Below, piece by piece: positions 53,272 through 64,000 of a stretch of 64,000 nucleotides of DNA (within the stretch, counting starts at the first letter, position 1; each line of letters starts with the position of its first letter). The stretch is taken from NCBI GenBank assembly GCA_009760855.2, contig WPIO01000023.1, forward strand, positions 1,967,001 through 2,031,000. The letters run 5' to 3'. The DNA comes from Cristatella mucedo. Taxonomy: Eukaryota; Bryozoa; Phylactolaemata; Cristatellidae. The position numbers and the translations under genes were made by a program. The notes beneath the pieces are model-generated. The model was given only the letters and a program-made list of their open reading frames with translations, was not told the origin of the DNA and did not search any database.

Positions 53272-54480
53272 ATGTGACTTTCAAGGCTGTATTGCGTGAT
53301 TTAGCAGCCGCTTACATTTGTAGCTTCCTTGATGTTTTTGTTTCATTTTTTGTGCTAAATATCTGCTTTTGTAATGTGCATCGCGTTTGATCTGCACGTG
53401 CCTAGTTTTCAAAAATGCATGGCCTTTGTTGTGTACCAATTATAAACCGAAAATAATCATTTCAGATCTTCGGCAAGTAAGATTTGGTTCTTGCCACTCT
53501 CCACCAAGAGGTCACATGTTGATTCTCAGTGTAGGAGTAAGTGGACGGTTTTCAGAGCACCGTCGGCCTGGACCTCATTCGGATGGAGACATGGCAGCAC
53601 GTCGTGACAACTGCCAACAACAGTTAGCAAGACCTTGGTAGCTCTCTGACGAGGCACGAGTTCGTGGTCGTTAAAGTTCGAGTGGCATGTGCATTGCTAA
53701 CGTACACCTGACCATCGGTCAGTGTTGATCTCAGCAGCTGGAAGCCAAGCCAGCAAGTCACGGCAGCTGCCATGTGAGGCACAGCAGCAATCTCTATTGG
53801 CCGTAGCCTCTGCTGTTTAGTGCTTTCGCCGTGATGTGGAGCAGTGTCGTGTTACCACTGCCACGTGTGGCTTCTCATACGTAGCTGAGGCCGTTCGTGT
53901 CTACTTCTGCGATTCCATCCCTTAGTTTTCCCTAAAGTTTGCACGGTAAATTTTGTTTATCGTTTTTCTGTGATTTTACCATCACGATCCCCTTTTAAGG
54001 TGCCTCAGGGTCTGTAAGACAATCTCCTTGTTGTCGTGATAGTTATCTGCTCTTTTGGAGAGCCGTGTTCTACACAGGAAAGAAACCTCGGCGGCTGATT
54101 TACAGCTGCTCTGCCATAGCACCGGTGCCTCGGTGTTTTGGTATATTTAGTTTTGTGCTGAAGATGAAGGAGAATTTTGCGATAAGACTCTCTTTTTCTT
54201 ATAGTGGTCTGTGGCCCCCCCCCTCAGTCGAGACTGCACCGGAGGTGTACTTGCCTGTGCCACTTCACCTCTTTCGAGCGATGGCAGATCGCCTGTGCTG
54301 GCGCTGATTTAGCCAGTACATTTTGTCTTGTTCGACTAACCAGGCAAGCATATTTTCGCGTCCTCTGTGACATACGTCAGCCTTTTGCATTGCTCAGCCC
54401 TGATGATATGAGGTTGTGCAGGTGAATGCTTGTCACTTTGCGATGGAGTCGGAGATACAATAAAGCTCGTGGCACTCTGT
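53272..54480 (+). other. KDM2: Probable 3' UTR
   Basis: About 1.2 kb without convincing coding potential runs from the proposed stop to a canonical poly(A) signal. No PHD, F-box or leucine-rich-repeat coding segment could be seen here in any frame. Confidence 0.4.
54459..54464 (+). terminator. AATAAA polyadenylation signal
   Basis: A canonical AATAAA is followed within 30 bp by GT- and T-rich sequence. It is the first well-placed signal after the last proposed exon on the gene strand. Confidence 0.5.
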
Positions 54481-54647
54481 TTCTCGAGTTTTTGCCTATG
54501 CATTTATCCTTTAATTGCAGGCCGACCTAGAATGGCCGGCAGGCCTGGTGCATTTGATGCCGCGATATGAGCATGTTAGCGTGCTCGCACGAACTGCACT
54601 AGCTGAAGTGACGTGTAGTTTTAAGCTCTTTCGCCGCGCCAGTGTAG

Positions 54648-54785
54648 CTTCGGTTTGGCCCAGGGGTTAAGGTGCTTGCTCCGACCAAGGTCTGGCTGAG
54701 GTCGTGGGCTCGAGCCCTGTGGCATATGTGAAGTGCCTGAATAGAGGTTCTCTTAGGGCGCTATACAAATGAATTTTATTTAACT
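54648..54785 (+). mobile_element. SINE-A
   Basis: GGTTTGGCCCAGGGGTTAAGGTGCTTGCTCCGACC, GTCGTGGGCTCGAGCCCTGTGG, tail GTTCTCTTAGGGCGCTATACAAATGAATTTTATTT. Confidence 0.85.
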
Positions 54786-55013
54786 TGATGAACCGATGCT
54801 TGGTTGGTCGTGTTTCGTACCGGCAGGCTAAATACTGTTCCGAATTGGTGCTGGACACCCGTGTCGACAACCAGTTAATTAAAGAGGATCTGAGGCTGAA
54901 CACAAGATTTTCTAGTGCAGCCGACCTCGATCGAAGTCGGTCGCCCGACTGGATGGCCGGAGCCTTAGCAAGTCTTCAATCGGGCTGAGTGAGCTGTCAA
55001 CCTAGCAGAGTAA

Positions 55014-55032
55014 CCCCCCCCCCCCCCCCCCG
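55014..55032. repeat. Poly-C run
   Basis: About 19 consecutive C, a likely site of length variation or sequencing error. Confidence 0.9.
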
Positions 55033-55214
55033 TAAGCTCTCGCAGTCGCACAGACAGCCAGTGCTGAGTGTCAGTACTTGGACGCCCGAGTAGAGGACGC
55101 TGGTTAGGAGTCGTGCTCCCTGCCATGCCCACGTAAGGGGTACATTCTCGTGCTGAGCTGACTAGACGCCAAGCTAGGGTACCCATTGAACACCGGGATC
55201 GAATCCGTGAGCTG

Positions 55215-55414
55215 CACTGTCTAACCACATTTGCATGCTGACCCAGTGCATGTAACCCCTAACCATGTTATTCATTTTGTTTGTTTTTCAAGCATGATTT
55301 TACTTACTATTCTATTGCGTATCACTTTGCAGCAAATGTAAAGCGCCTAGAAAGAGATTTAAGTTCTCTGAGGGCGCTTTATCAAGTGCAATATTATTAT
55401 TATTATTATTATTA
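55215..55414 (+). mobile_element. LINE 3' UTR and tail
   Basis: CACATTTGCATGCTGACCCAGTGCATG through TTTTCAAGCATGATTTTACTTAC is the reverse complement of 58,330-58,385-type 3' UTR sequence. The AAATGTAAAGCGCCTAGAAAGAGATTTAAGTTCTC tail and (ATT)n follow. Confidence 0.88.
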
Positions 55415-55639
55415 AGTGAAGACTGCCTGGCTATTTAGGGACATCTTACGTCGGTCGATTTAAGACACGCGAGCAAAACGACAAATTTTTTATGCAACGA
55501 GCAAAAGCCGTCGAAAAGAGCTGCAGCTAGCGTGCTTGCTGGAAGCACGAAAAGCTGCGAAGTTCAAAAGACGAGATCCAAGGAGGAGGAGGAACGCACC
55601 TAAAATAAACGGACACCGAGAAGAGATGCTATACGGTAG

Positions 55640-56150
55640 GCTGGCTAGCGGCTCCTAGGCTTTGGTCTTACGTCTGCTGGCACAGTCACTCGAGTGCAGT
55701 CAATAACTACACTGTGCAACGACCGAGGCTTGTTTGTGGGCGGAAGTCTCCGCATGTTCTTCAGACGATAAGTCGACAATGGCACTAACAGCCTCTGCTT
55801 AAAGACCGTTGGCGACAGAAGCTTCGACTCTGCAGGTCCTACACTGTGGAACTCGCTTCCACGATTCTTACGCAAAGACAACTACTCTGCGGCTGCCGAC
55901 TATGGTCCATCCTTTCCAGCCGTCCTGAGCGACTACTTCCACGTTACTCACCACCCCAACTCCTCTCCAAACTCTGCTATGCTTCCCAGTTTCTCTTTGT
56001 TGCATGAGATGAAGTCTGTTGGCTACCGAATGCATACCAAAAACCGCTTAAGCTGTACTTCGCTATACAAAGCTCTCCTGCGTAACGCCCACATAGTCTT
56101 TGTGACTTTGTGGAGTTGCAGACGGAGATACATTGTTTTATTGTGATGCA
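55640..56150 (+). mobile_element. LINE ORF2 C-terminal relic, second LINE family
   Basis: The plus strand reads RSFDSAGPTLWNSLPRFLRK, the conserved ORF2 C-terminal W-N-S-L-P motif. It continues to the 3' part shared with 12,285-12,440 (GAAGTCTGTTGG...GCAGACGGAGA). No full ORF remains. Confidence 0.75.
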
Positions 56151-56290
56151 GCTTGCATAGGACTGGATTTTCCAATGTAGAAAGAAACACGAAATGGCGC
56201 ACGTACGACGACTACGAGAGAGGCGACAAGCGTTGACGGGCGAATTTTCAGCTTTGCTTGATGAATGAATTCTGTATTTAGTAGAATGCT

Positions 56291-56640
56291 TTAAAACTGC
56301 CTCGTCCTCGACTTTCTGCCACGTTCAGCAGCTGGATAGTGGCGCTTTAGGCTCCAACAGTAATCGGCCATCATGCTGACATTTCGGTGGCCTCGATATT
56401 TACCCGCCATTTTACAGGTGTCCCGATAGGACCTTTCACCCTGTTTCACGTTGAATGCCCCTAAATTTGATGGGAAATAGTCAAGGTGAGAGTTTAGAAA
56501 ATTTATCTTAATAATCATTCTGCTGCCATTCTCTGCAAATGTCTCAGGTATGCTAATAATGATCCGATCGACAGGAAATTTGAAGTACGCGCTCCTTGGT
56601 AGTTGCTTCAAAGTAGTACGACCGTAAATCAAGTAATTCG
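56291..56640 (-). pseudogene. Transposon-associated ORF relic, HLDxFPxNLG...ADYCWSLKR family, copy 2
   Basis: The minus strand reads FLNSHLDYFPSNLGAFNVKQ, then GERSYRD, KYRGH, MMADYCWSLKR and a basic C-terminus SRTRQF followed by a stop. This matches the C-terminus of the same uncharacterised invertebrate family as 5,385-5,767, but the other subtype (HLDFFP.N.G..SDE.GERFHQDI...YQG.W...M.ADYCW.LKRD). Only the last 110 residues are present, and no intact N-terminus was found. Confidence 0.65.
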
Positions 56641-57429
56641 GGCTTTTTTATTTATCGTTTTCATGCCTTTAATTAATCGGTTGTCGCCAATAGTGTTTTC
56701 AACAGTGGTCTTCGGCGCCTGATCAGTTCTACAGCTTGGCCGATTGATATCCGATCGACGTGAAATTTGGAATATAAGCTGAGCTCGACATGCAAAACAT
56801 AGGACCGAGCTCATCTTGGCTGTAGGTTCAATTAGTATAGCTGTACATGTACCCCTTAAATGTCATTGAACTTGATTTTGAGGTTATATTCCACAGTTTG
56901 GCACGTCAAATGAAGCATCTCTTTCTTTTTCTTTTGATTTCGTGAGAGTTAAAACAAGTATCCTGCACCGTCTGAGGGGTTTGTCATATACAGTACAAAG
57001 TATTGAATCTGTTGATTTAACAAGATTGCCATGTTTGACTGAAGAACTGTTAACAAGTGACCTTGACTCCTATAGGTTATCAGAAGGTCAATGTAGCAGC
57101 TAAGGTTGCATCAAAAGATAGCTTTTATTAACCCTTGTTGCTGATGCCAGTTTGCATGCCGATCATTCCGTTGGTCGGAGTAATATCAATAAATGTGCTG
57201 TCGGGGGAAATTAATGACATAGGGGTCGAGCGTAACTCTCAACCCCTCTGGCTTCCGCCGTAAAGGCGTGTTCACTACCGAAGCAGGAAAAAATTATGAC
57301 CGACTCTGTTCTGCCCACAAACCCCTGCTCAAATCCGAGAGACTCAATAATATAAGAGAATTTTCAATTGAAGACGCGGGGATAAAACGCGCACAGTGGG
57401 TTGAGATTATTTGCGTTCGCAGGTTACAT
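56641..57429. other. Intergenic DNA
   Basis: Nothing supported; the possible N-terminal part of the preceding relic was not recognisable. Confidence 0.4.
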
Positions 57430-59820
57430 GGAATGAGAATTGCAGTTTCGCACGGCCAAATTCTCTTCTATACAGTACTGAAGATTAACTCGATTGTTGA
57501 TTCATTCCCAGCCGTTGCTGTCGATTGCCGTACGTTGTCGACAACTAATGAGAAACCAGCTTACAAAATCCACGCTTCATTTTGAGCACAGGGAATGTTA
57601 ATATGCAATGACAGTTGAAGCTTCGCAAAGCCAATTTTTGGTCAATTTGCCGCGGATTGTGGTATTGGCCCGGACTCTTGCTGTCGATTGTCACTGATCG
57701 CTCGCTATTGTACGTGGGCGATTGGCTGAAAGAATACAGTTGCACTTTTAATATGGTTTCTACAGTACGCAAGAGTAGGTGAACCCAAGCCCTGCCATGT
57801 TCAAGCGATTCGCGACACGTCATAATGAATTGCCGCAGTTGCACGGGCCATTGTCGTTGATTGCCATGCATTGCCCAAGATTAAACGCATAATTGGTTGA
57901 ATTTATGTGCGCCCGTAGTGAGATGCTGTGTGCAATCAGAATTGGAGCTTCACGAAGCCGATTTCTTGTCGATTTGTCACGTATTGTAGTGGATTGCAAC
58001 TTCGAGGAGGCGAGCCATTGCCGTAGATTGTCACACATAGCCCGAGATTTTACATGCGCAAATTGGTAAACATCGTGAGGCAGCACTTAAACAGAGTGCA
58101 TTGCAATATGCATTGGATTTATAAATATTTAATATCCAAAGTTAAGAACTAGAGCACGGAAAAGCCGATTTCGGGCGCTTGCAGCGAAATGCAGGGTAAT
58201 AATAATAATAATAATAACAATGTACTTGATAAAGCGCCCTCAGAGAACTTAATCTCTTTCTAGGCGCTTTACATTTGCTGCAAAGGGAAATGCAATTAAA
58301 TGGTAAGTAAAATCATGCTTGAAAAACAAACAAAATGAATAACATGGTTAGGGGTGACATGCATAGGGTCAGCATGCAAATGTGGTTAGTGGCAGCATGC
58401 ACAGTGTCAGCACGCATAAGCACGTGAAGGACGAATCACAGGGACACACTAAATGCTGACCTAAATAGGTGTGTTTTTAAGTTCCTTTTAAATGTGGTCA
58501 GGTCAGGGGATGTTCTGACGCAGGTCGGGAGGGAGTTCCGGGCTTTGGGAGCATACGAACTAAATGCACGGTCTCCAAAGGATTTAAGGTTTGTACGAGG
58601 TATTGGTAGACTGTTGGGATTCCGAAAAGCGGGTGGTACGATGCTTGGCCTGATGGGGGAGTATGTTGGAGAGATAGGCTGGAGCTATAGAATGAAGGGA
58701 CCTAAAAGTGAGCGACAAAACCTTGAAGTCAATCCGTTGCTTGACTGATAGCCAGTGCAGGTCGGCGAGAAGTGGAGTTATGTGGCAACTGCGACGCTCA
58801 CGACAGACAAGCCTAGCTGCGAAGTTTTGCACCAGCTGCAATCGCCTGATCGCACATGCTGGTAGGCCAGTCAGCAGTGAGTTGCAGAAGTCGAGACGGG
58901 ATGTCACGAATGCATGGACCAACTTGGACGTGGTATCTTTATCTAAACAAGCCCGAATTTTAGCAATGTTATGAAGCTGAAAATAGATAGCTTTTTTATC
59001 GGGTATCGCAGCGGTATTGGCTTGGGCCATTGCTGTCGATTGCAGAGCATTGCTGCAGAAGGATCGAGGAAGTTTCAGTGGTATTGTGCGCGAGTGCACA
59101 ACAGCCGAAGAGTAGAACACTGTGTGCAGTCTTACAATGAGAGCTTTCACTGTATGCTTTCTGGTCGGTTTGCGGGGCATTTCGGTATGGGATCGGGCCG
59201 TTGCAGTCACTTGCAAGGCATTATCTGAGAACGTGCATGCCAAGCGGTGAAAGAGTTTTTGAGTGCACTTTGAACAAGGTCTGATCTTATATGCAATACA
59301 AATTGGAGCTTCTCATGGACGATTTGAGCACGATTTGCAGTGGCCTGCCGTGCTTTGTGATATTTATTTGGTCAGGCCATTTCGGGCGATTGCCGCGCGA
59401 TTGCCAGAGCGCACGGCTCAATTTTGCGTGGCGTCCGCACAGCGCAACGTGCTTCAAAATGCAATACAAACTGGAGCTCGGCGATATCTGCTTCTAGCCA
59501 TTTTTTGTTGAAATCTTGCATTGGAATCTCCCCGGGTGGGTATTCGCAGTCAATCGCAGCGCAATGCATAAGAACGCTCGTGCCGCGCAAGTGAAATTTT
59601 GTGAGTAAAATTCTTACAGAGGTTTATTGCTGTCGTATACAATCAAAAAGGAGCTTTTCTCATAGCGTTCTTCTTTTGCATTGCGGCGGATTGTGGCGAT
59701 TTGGCTGGATTAGTGGAACCTTTGCACGTATTGACGTAATGAGAACGCACGAGAGCGGAACGGCGCGCAATTTTGTAGGTTGAAGCTTGAAATGTTATGC
59801 AGTCTTATATTAAACACTAG
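57430..59820. repeat. Diverged tandem satellite, about 170-180 bp period, split by a LINE
   Basis: A recurring word like TGCAATACAAATTGGAGCTTC followed by a CGAAGCCGATTTCTTGTCGATTTG-like block and GCCATTGCTGTCGATTGCC recurs near 57,435, 57,605, 57,770, 57,935, 58,105, 59,115, 59,291, 59,461, 59,640 and about 59,790. Spacings cluster at 165-180 bp. Monomers are strongly diverged. The LINE at 58,195-58,980 interrupts the array. Confidence 0.7.
58195..58980 (-). mobile_element. CR1/L2-like LINE 3' end inserted in the satellite (best RT copy)
   Basis: Minus-strand residues include KLVHAFVTSRLDFCNSLL, IRRLQLVQNFAARLV, HITPLLADLHWLSVKQRIDF and IAPAYLSNILPHQ. This is the classic RT thumb and connection region of CR1/L2/Jockey-type LINEs. 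It continues to the 3' UTR and (ATT)n tail at 58,195. It is 5'-truncated and dead on arrival, with the longest open stretch of the family here. Confidence 0.92.
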
Positions 59821-62109
59821 CTGAGGCTTCGTACGGAAAATTTGAGTGAGGTTGCTTAAATTGGATAGCGGTACAGGTCTTCGTCTTTGGAGCCCATCTG
59901 CATGAGTGCACTGGCATGAAACGTGGTAAGTACATAAAATCGACGTGCACTGCTACAACATTCTCTCAAAATTTGAGCTCGGCGCCGCTGCGTGCAGACA
60001 TCCTAACGGGTTTTAACCTAATTGGAGCGGATCGCGATAATTCGTCGAATCTCAATGCGCGAAACGCATTAGCCGGCGTTAGCCCTCGAGAGTCACTCGG
60101 AGTGCGCCCTCCTCCGTCCAGCCCGCCGCACCCCGACGTTACGCGCCGTCTCGCCGAGCACAAACCATGTAACCCTGGGTAGGCGTAGAAAGCAGCAACA
60201 CCCGAAACGCTACACTCTGCGCCTGCAAAACTCGGACCACAGACCCTTTGAATTTACCAAGAGTCACAAGTGCACATTGAAAATATAGAAAGACTGACCA
60301 AGATTGCAGCAGACGAGGAACAGGGGAAATCGCAAATTGCAAATTGCAAAGCCTTTGCCAGCCTTTCTGAGTAGTGCCTGTTGTAATCACAAAAATGAGC
60401 CATGGCCAAGGACTGATTCATTTCGATCGCGCGCTCGATTAGATGACACGCCCAACGGTCGGAAGCTCTGCCAAAAAAAGAATTCACCGCCGGTCCATGT
60501 TCGTCATTCAACGTTCACGTAGAGATGACTCCGAGCCACCATTGTTGACCTGACCCTAAGGGGTCAATATATACATCGCAATTTTTCTGCCGACCTAAGA
60601 GGGCTGGGGTCAACGATGACGAAAAAATACCCGATCTCTGGAGATAAGCACAACTGCAGTCTCGATGGTGGTATCATCGACCAGCGGCACTCGTGTTAAG
60701 AGACATCCGCAGAGCTTAGCAGCTAAGCTTAGCTAAGCCGAAATCCCCTCTCTAATCTCGTGCAAACTGCAAATATGCCTCCGCAGTCTCCGCAGGCTGA
60801 GACGGAGACTGAGCACTCGTCCGGCGCTCGCAATCCGCGAAAACACATTAGTGCCTACCGGATGTGTTGCGTAGGCTTACACGATTAGGCGTACGATCCT
60901 GAATGCCAGGATGCAGTTCCGCAACCGAACATGGTAGGGAACATATGAAAATGAAATCCATCGACTGGAATAAAAAGATTCCGCTCAATAGTACGCAATG
61001 ACATAAGAAAAACACGCGGCTATGTGCTCCGATGAAAACCAAACGATCAAAGTATGGGCAAAGTAAGAGTTCCGTGTGCACTAATCGACCAAGGAGGACG
61101 CGAGAGCCGCTCAAACCGGCCCCGATCAAGACGCAATCGTCTAAGCTCTGGCGACCGAAATATTCCACTCGCATTGTTCGTACAGAAATAGACGAGAGCC
61201 TCTCGAACAGGGTTCCACATATCTAAGAAGCCGAACCCTATCGTCGGGGGGGGGGCGGGGCTGCAGTTCCTACTCGCAGGCTTTTGAATAAGCTCGGCGC
61301 TTCATGTCATTTGCACGCGACGGCTAAGTTTTCCCTCAGCTAAAAGGAAATTTCCAAAAGCCGCTCGTGCCTATTTCGGACGTACTCGGGAACATTAGCA
61401 GCGGGCAGCCCCTCGAAGGGCCGCGTTCCTATTGACGCTCTAACTACCGGCAACCTCGGCTCCCTCCTTACCCGGCATGCATGTGACAGTTAGTAATAAA
61501 CCCGGTAGAATTGCTATCTGCTGAACGACATGCCACCGCCAGAGACTGAAACAACTGATTGAAATCATTTCGCTGTTTGCTACCGTATTCTTCAGCCATT
61601 CCGTTCCAGTATTCGACGACAGGGCTCCGCCCCGTACCGTGCGATTGGTCGACTTAAGAGCGCGTTTTTGCAGCACTTGGAGCTTTAGCCGATTCGAAAT
61701 TCCGATCCCAAATCAGAAAATGCATTGCGTCAGTCATTCGAAAGACAGTAAAGAAATCGCATCTCGACGCCGGCATATGGAGTAGCCTACTGGTCCGGAA
61801 TCTTGAAGGCTTCAGGCTACCAAGTATTAGTCCAATTTCCAGCTGCATCAAAAGTGAATTGTCATCGGTACCCTGGGGGACGCCAAAGAGCCTTCTTGGC
61901 TTAACGCACCCGACAGAAATTGCGCCCCTCTCTAAATAAGTATGCATGCTTTCATAATAAAAAGGCTGCCTCAAATGACTCGGCGTCTTCTTAATTCCCG
62001 TCAGGCATCAGCCTGTAGGCCTCTCGACCGCTTCATTCAGAGCTACGGGCCTTACCTTACCAGGCACCGCAGTCAGCAGCAGCCGATGCTATCGCGCCAT
62101 TGGTCACTA
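59821..62109. other. Intergenic DNA
   Basis: Short ORFs (for example 60,848-61,174 and 61,654-61,974, both minus) have no recognisable similarity. Confidence 0.4.
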
Positions 62110-62215
62110 CTTATTTTCTATTTATTTTCTATTATTTATTATGTATTATTATTTATTTATTATTTATTATATTTATTTATTATATATTATTATTTATTTT
62201 CTACTATTGATTTTA
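62110..62215. repeat. (TTATT)n AT-rich repeat
   Basis: Degenerate TATTTATT repeats. Confidence 0.9.
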
Positions 62216-62279
62216 TTGGTCACTACTTATCTTCGCTGTCGCTCTCTCAGACCCCGGTCGAGTCTAAGCATGGATCGTT

Positions 62280-62912
62280 GTGAACGATAACATCTCGTGG
62301 CTTTTCAGTACGGAGAGACCGTCTCCCACGCGGGGCGCGACCTCCGTTTGCATATCTACGGCAGCAGTAGCCACAGGCCGCTGGCCTTCGTTTCGCCAAG
62401 CGCCACGCCCCCGAAGCCTCTGCATCGTAAGCGAGCCCGCTCATCTCGTCCTCCTCCCGCCACGCCCCCGAAGCCTCCTCTGCATCGTATCCAGCCCTAC
62501 CCCCCCCCCGGTAGCCTACAGCAATACATTAAAGCAATAGCCTTGCCGGCACAAGGCTAGCACTCAACGGGTCGTAGTCTACGACTCAGGCGGTGAGCAT
62601 TTTGATGGGCCCTTCCAGCTTAGCGTCGTTTCTCGTCACAATATTGGTCTCGTTCGTTTTCCATCTCGCCTAGCAAGCTGACCACCCCCCCCGTCTATAA
62701 TTGTACAGCATTTAATCATTTGAGAGTTTACTGTTAATTGTTAAAAGTTAATTGTACATCGTTTGAGATCATCATTTGATAGTGTCGTGATCAGAGCGTC
62801 TCACAAAACTGGCCTTATACAAGTGTAGAGGGAAACTACACCGACTTCTTATGTAGTGGCTAACGATTACTTCATCGTGCGATTCTCTATTGACCACTTG
62901 AAACCTGAATGA
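62280..62912 (+). pseudogene. Possible Ty3/Gypsy integrase C-terminal relic
   Basis: At 62,870-62,912 the plus strand ends FSIDHLKPE and stop, like the V.IDRLKPA ending of many Ty3/Gypsy polyproteins. A short direct duplication (CGCCACGCCCCCGAAGCCTC) lies at 62,400-62,475. Evidence is thin. Confidence 0.35.
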
Positions 62913-63094
62913 AATAAGCCGGCACTTGTTCATATCCATGGCTACTCAGTGAAAGCGTAATACCAATCGGCTGGTCGCTAGCATCGCAGCTCAGTATTTA
63001 AGGATCCGACTGGTCTGTAGACTTAAGAGCGTTTGCAGTCACCACAGCATGTTGCAAGTGTTTGGATGTGGCATCGGCTGCTGCCAAAAAAGTT

Positions 63095-63265
63095 AGCTGT
63101 CTTAATAGCATCCTTTATATATCGGCAGAAGATCCTTTACGGCTATCACCACTGCATGCAGTGGTCAAGAAAATATCACCCCCTGCAGGACTCGATCCCA
63201 CCACCCGCGTCGTTAAGAGGCAGCACCTTGGTCGAGCACCCCTGGGTCTTTGCCCAAGGGGCAAC
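63095..63265 (-). mobile_element. SINE-B-like copy beside the Gypsy relic
   Basis: TATATCGGCAGAAGATCCTTTACGGCTATCACCACTGCATGCAGTGG and a B-box-like GGACTCGATCCC (complement side) follow SINE-B order. Confidence 0.65.
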
Positions 63266-63279
63266 CATTCAAACTTTAC

Positions 63280-63960
63280 AACTTTCCAGTAGTTGATAAA
63301 GGGGCCAGCAATATACAAAAATTACTTCATGAAGCGCCGATAGTGGTTGCTTGAACCAAGAAAAAATACACATCTCTTGTCCTACATCTCTTGGCTTGTG
63401 ACCTTTTACTGCAGCTGCTGCTTTATCTTGATCCATCCGTAGCTCCGATGCTTCAACAACATGCCAAAGCACTTCACTTCCCTTTGAAACTGGTGACATG
63501 TTTTAGGGTATAATTTTAACAAAGCAAGTGTAAGGCGATTTAGTATTTTAGACAACCTATCGAGTCCCTTCTTAAAAGTTGACCATAAACGTCATCCAAA
63601 TAAATCATAGCCGTCTTAAAATGGAGACCTTATGGCGCTTTCTACACCAACCGCTCAAATGTGACTGTTGCATTGCACAAACCAAAGGGCCTCTCCTCAA
63701 ATTGCCAGAGCTCTAGCCCATGCGAGAAAGCAGTCTTTAAATTTTTCTTCCTCGAACATTTTCAATTGATGATACCCAAATTTAAGATCATGTGTAAAGA
63801 ACGGTTTAGAGCCTGACAGTGCTATCCAGGGTATCTCCAGTCCATGGCAGCGGAGTCTGTCTACCCAATGTTGCTCGCTGCCATTAAATCCAGCATCTCA
63901 GCACACAGCATCTCATTGTGCCGCTTTTATTCTGAAATAGCACCACAGGAGAAAACCAGA
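63280..63960 (-). pseudogene. Ty3/Gypsy-type reverse transcriptase relic
   Basis: Minus-strand motifs in several frames appear in the correct order: KTAFSHG...F.RPFGLCNA, IYLDDV, LLKL.PK.CHQFQREVK and FFLG.SNHYRRF. They correspond to RT motifs (TAF.T..G.Y.F..MPFGL.NA; YLDD; FLG...YYRRF). Stops and frameshifts make it nonfunctional. It probably runs off the window's right edge. Confidence 0.8.
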
Positions 63961-64000
63961 GGCTTAAGAATGTTCCCTGACCCCCTATTCTGTGTAACCA

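Overview
This is animal (metazoan) genomic DNA. It has spliced exons with GT-AG introns, a CpG-island promoter, tRNA-derived SINEs, CR1/L2-like LINE pieces, Tigger/pogo and Ty3/Gypsy relics and long microsatellites. There are no bacterial operons. The species cannot be named from the sequence; repeat content and kilobase introns suggest a medium to large invertebrate genome. One gene accounts for nearly all supportable coding sequence, and no complete second gene was found.

Layout. 1-25,400: repeat-rich, gene-poor DNA with LINE 3' pieces, two SINE families (A and B here), a MITE with TAA target duplications, a decayed Tigger element, a telomere-like heptamer block at 151-199 and a 330-bp CT tract. 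25,420-27,520: CpG island with a TATA-less promoter and a probable noncoding first exon ending at a strong donor at 26,799. 27,948-53,271: a plus-strand gene of about 27 coding exons (about 1,676 residues when joined) homologous to the KDM2 histone lysine demethylase family. 53,272-54,480: its 3' UTR with AATAAA at 54,459. 54,500-64,000: SINE and LINE copies, a diverged satellite of about 175-bp period split by a LINE, a transposon-type ORF relic and Ty3/Gypsy pieces.

The gene. Exons 2-9 encode a complete KDM2-type N-terminus and JmjC fold, with near-ungapped similarity to KDM2A/B. However, the three Fe(II) ligands and the two 2-oxoglutarate contacts are all replaced (T to V, H to A, D to G, K to I, H to Y), so this reads as a demethylase pseudoenzyme. 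Exons 10-12 match the helical linker of KDM2. Then, instead of one CXXC zinc finger followed by PHD, F-box and LRR, there is a tandem array: four CXXC exons with all eight cysteines and one degenerate CXXC exon. They alternate with low-complexity linker exons, all joined by phase-0 introns. No PHD, F-box or LRR exon is visible before the proposed end.

Inference: a catalytically dead, multivalent CpG reader or scaffold built by exon duplication from a KDM2 ancestor. Exon borders were read by eye. Those up to exon 23 are supported by homology and phase agreement; exons 24-28 and the stop are tentative.
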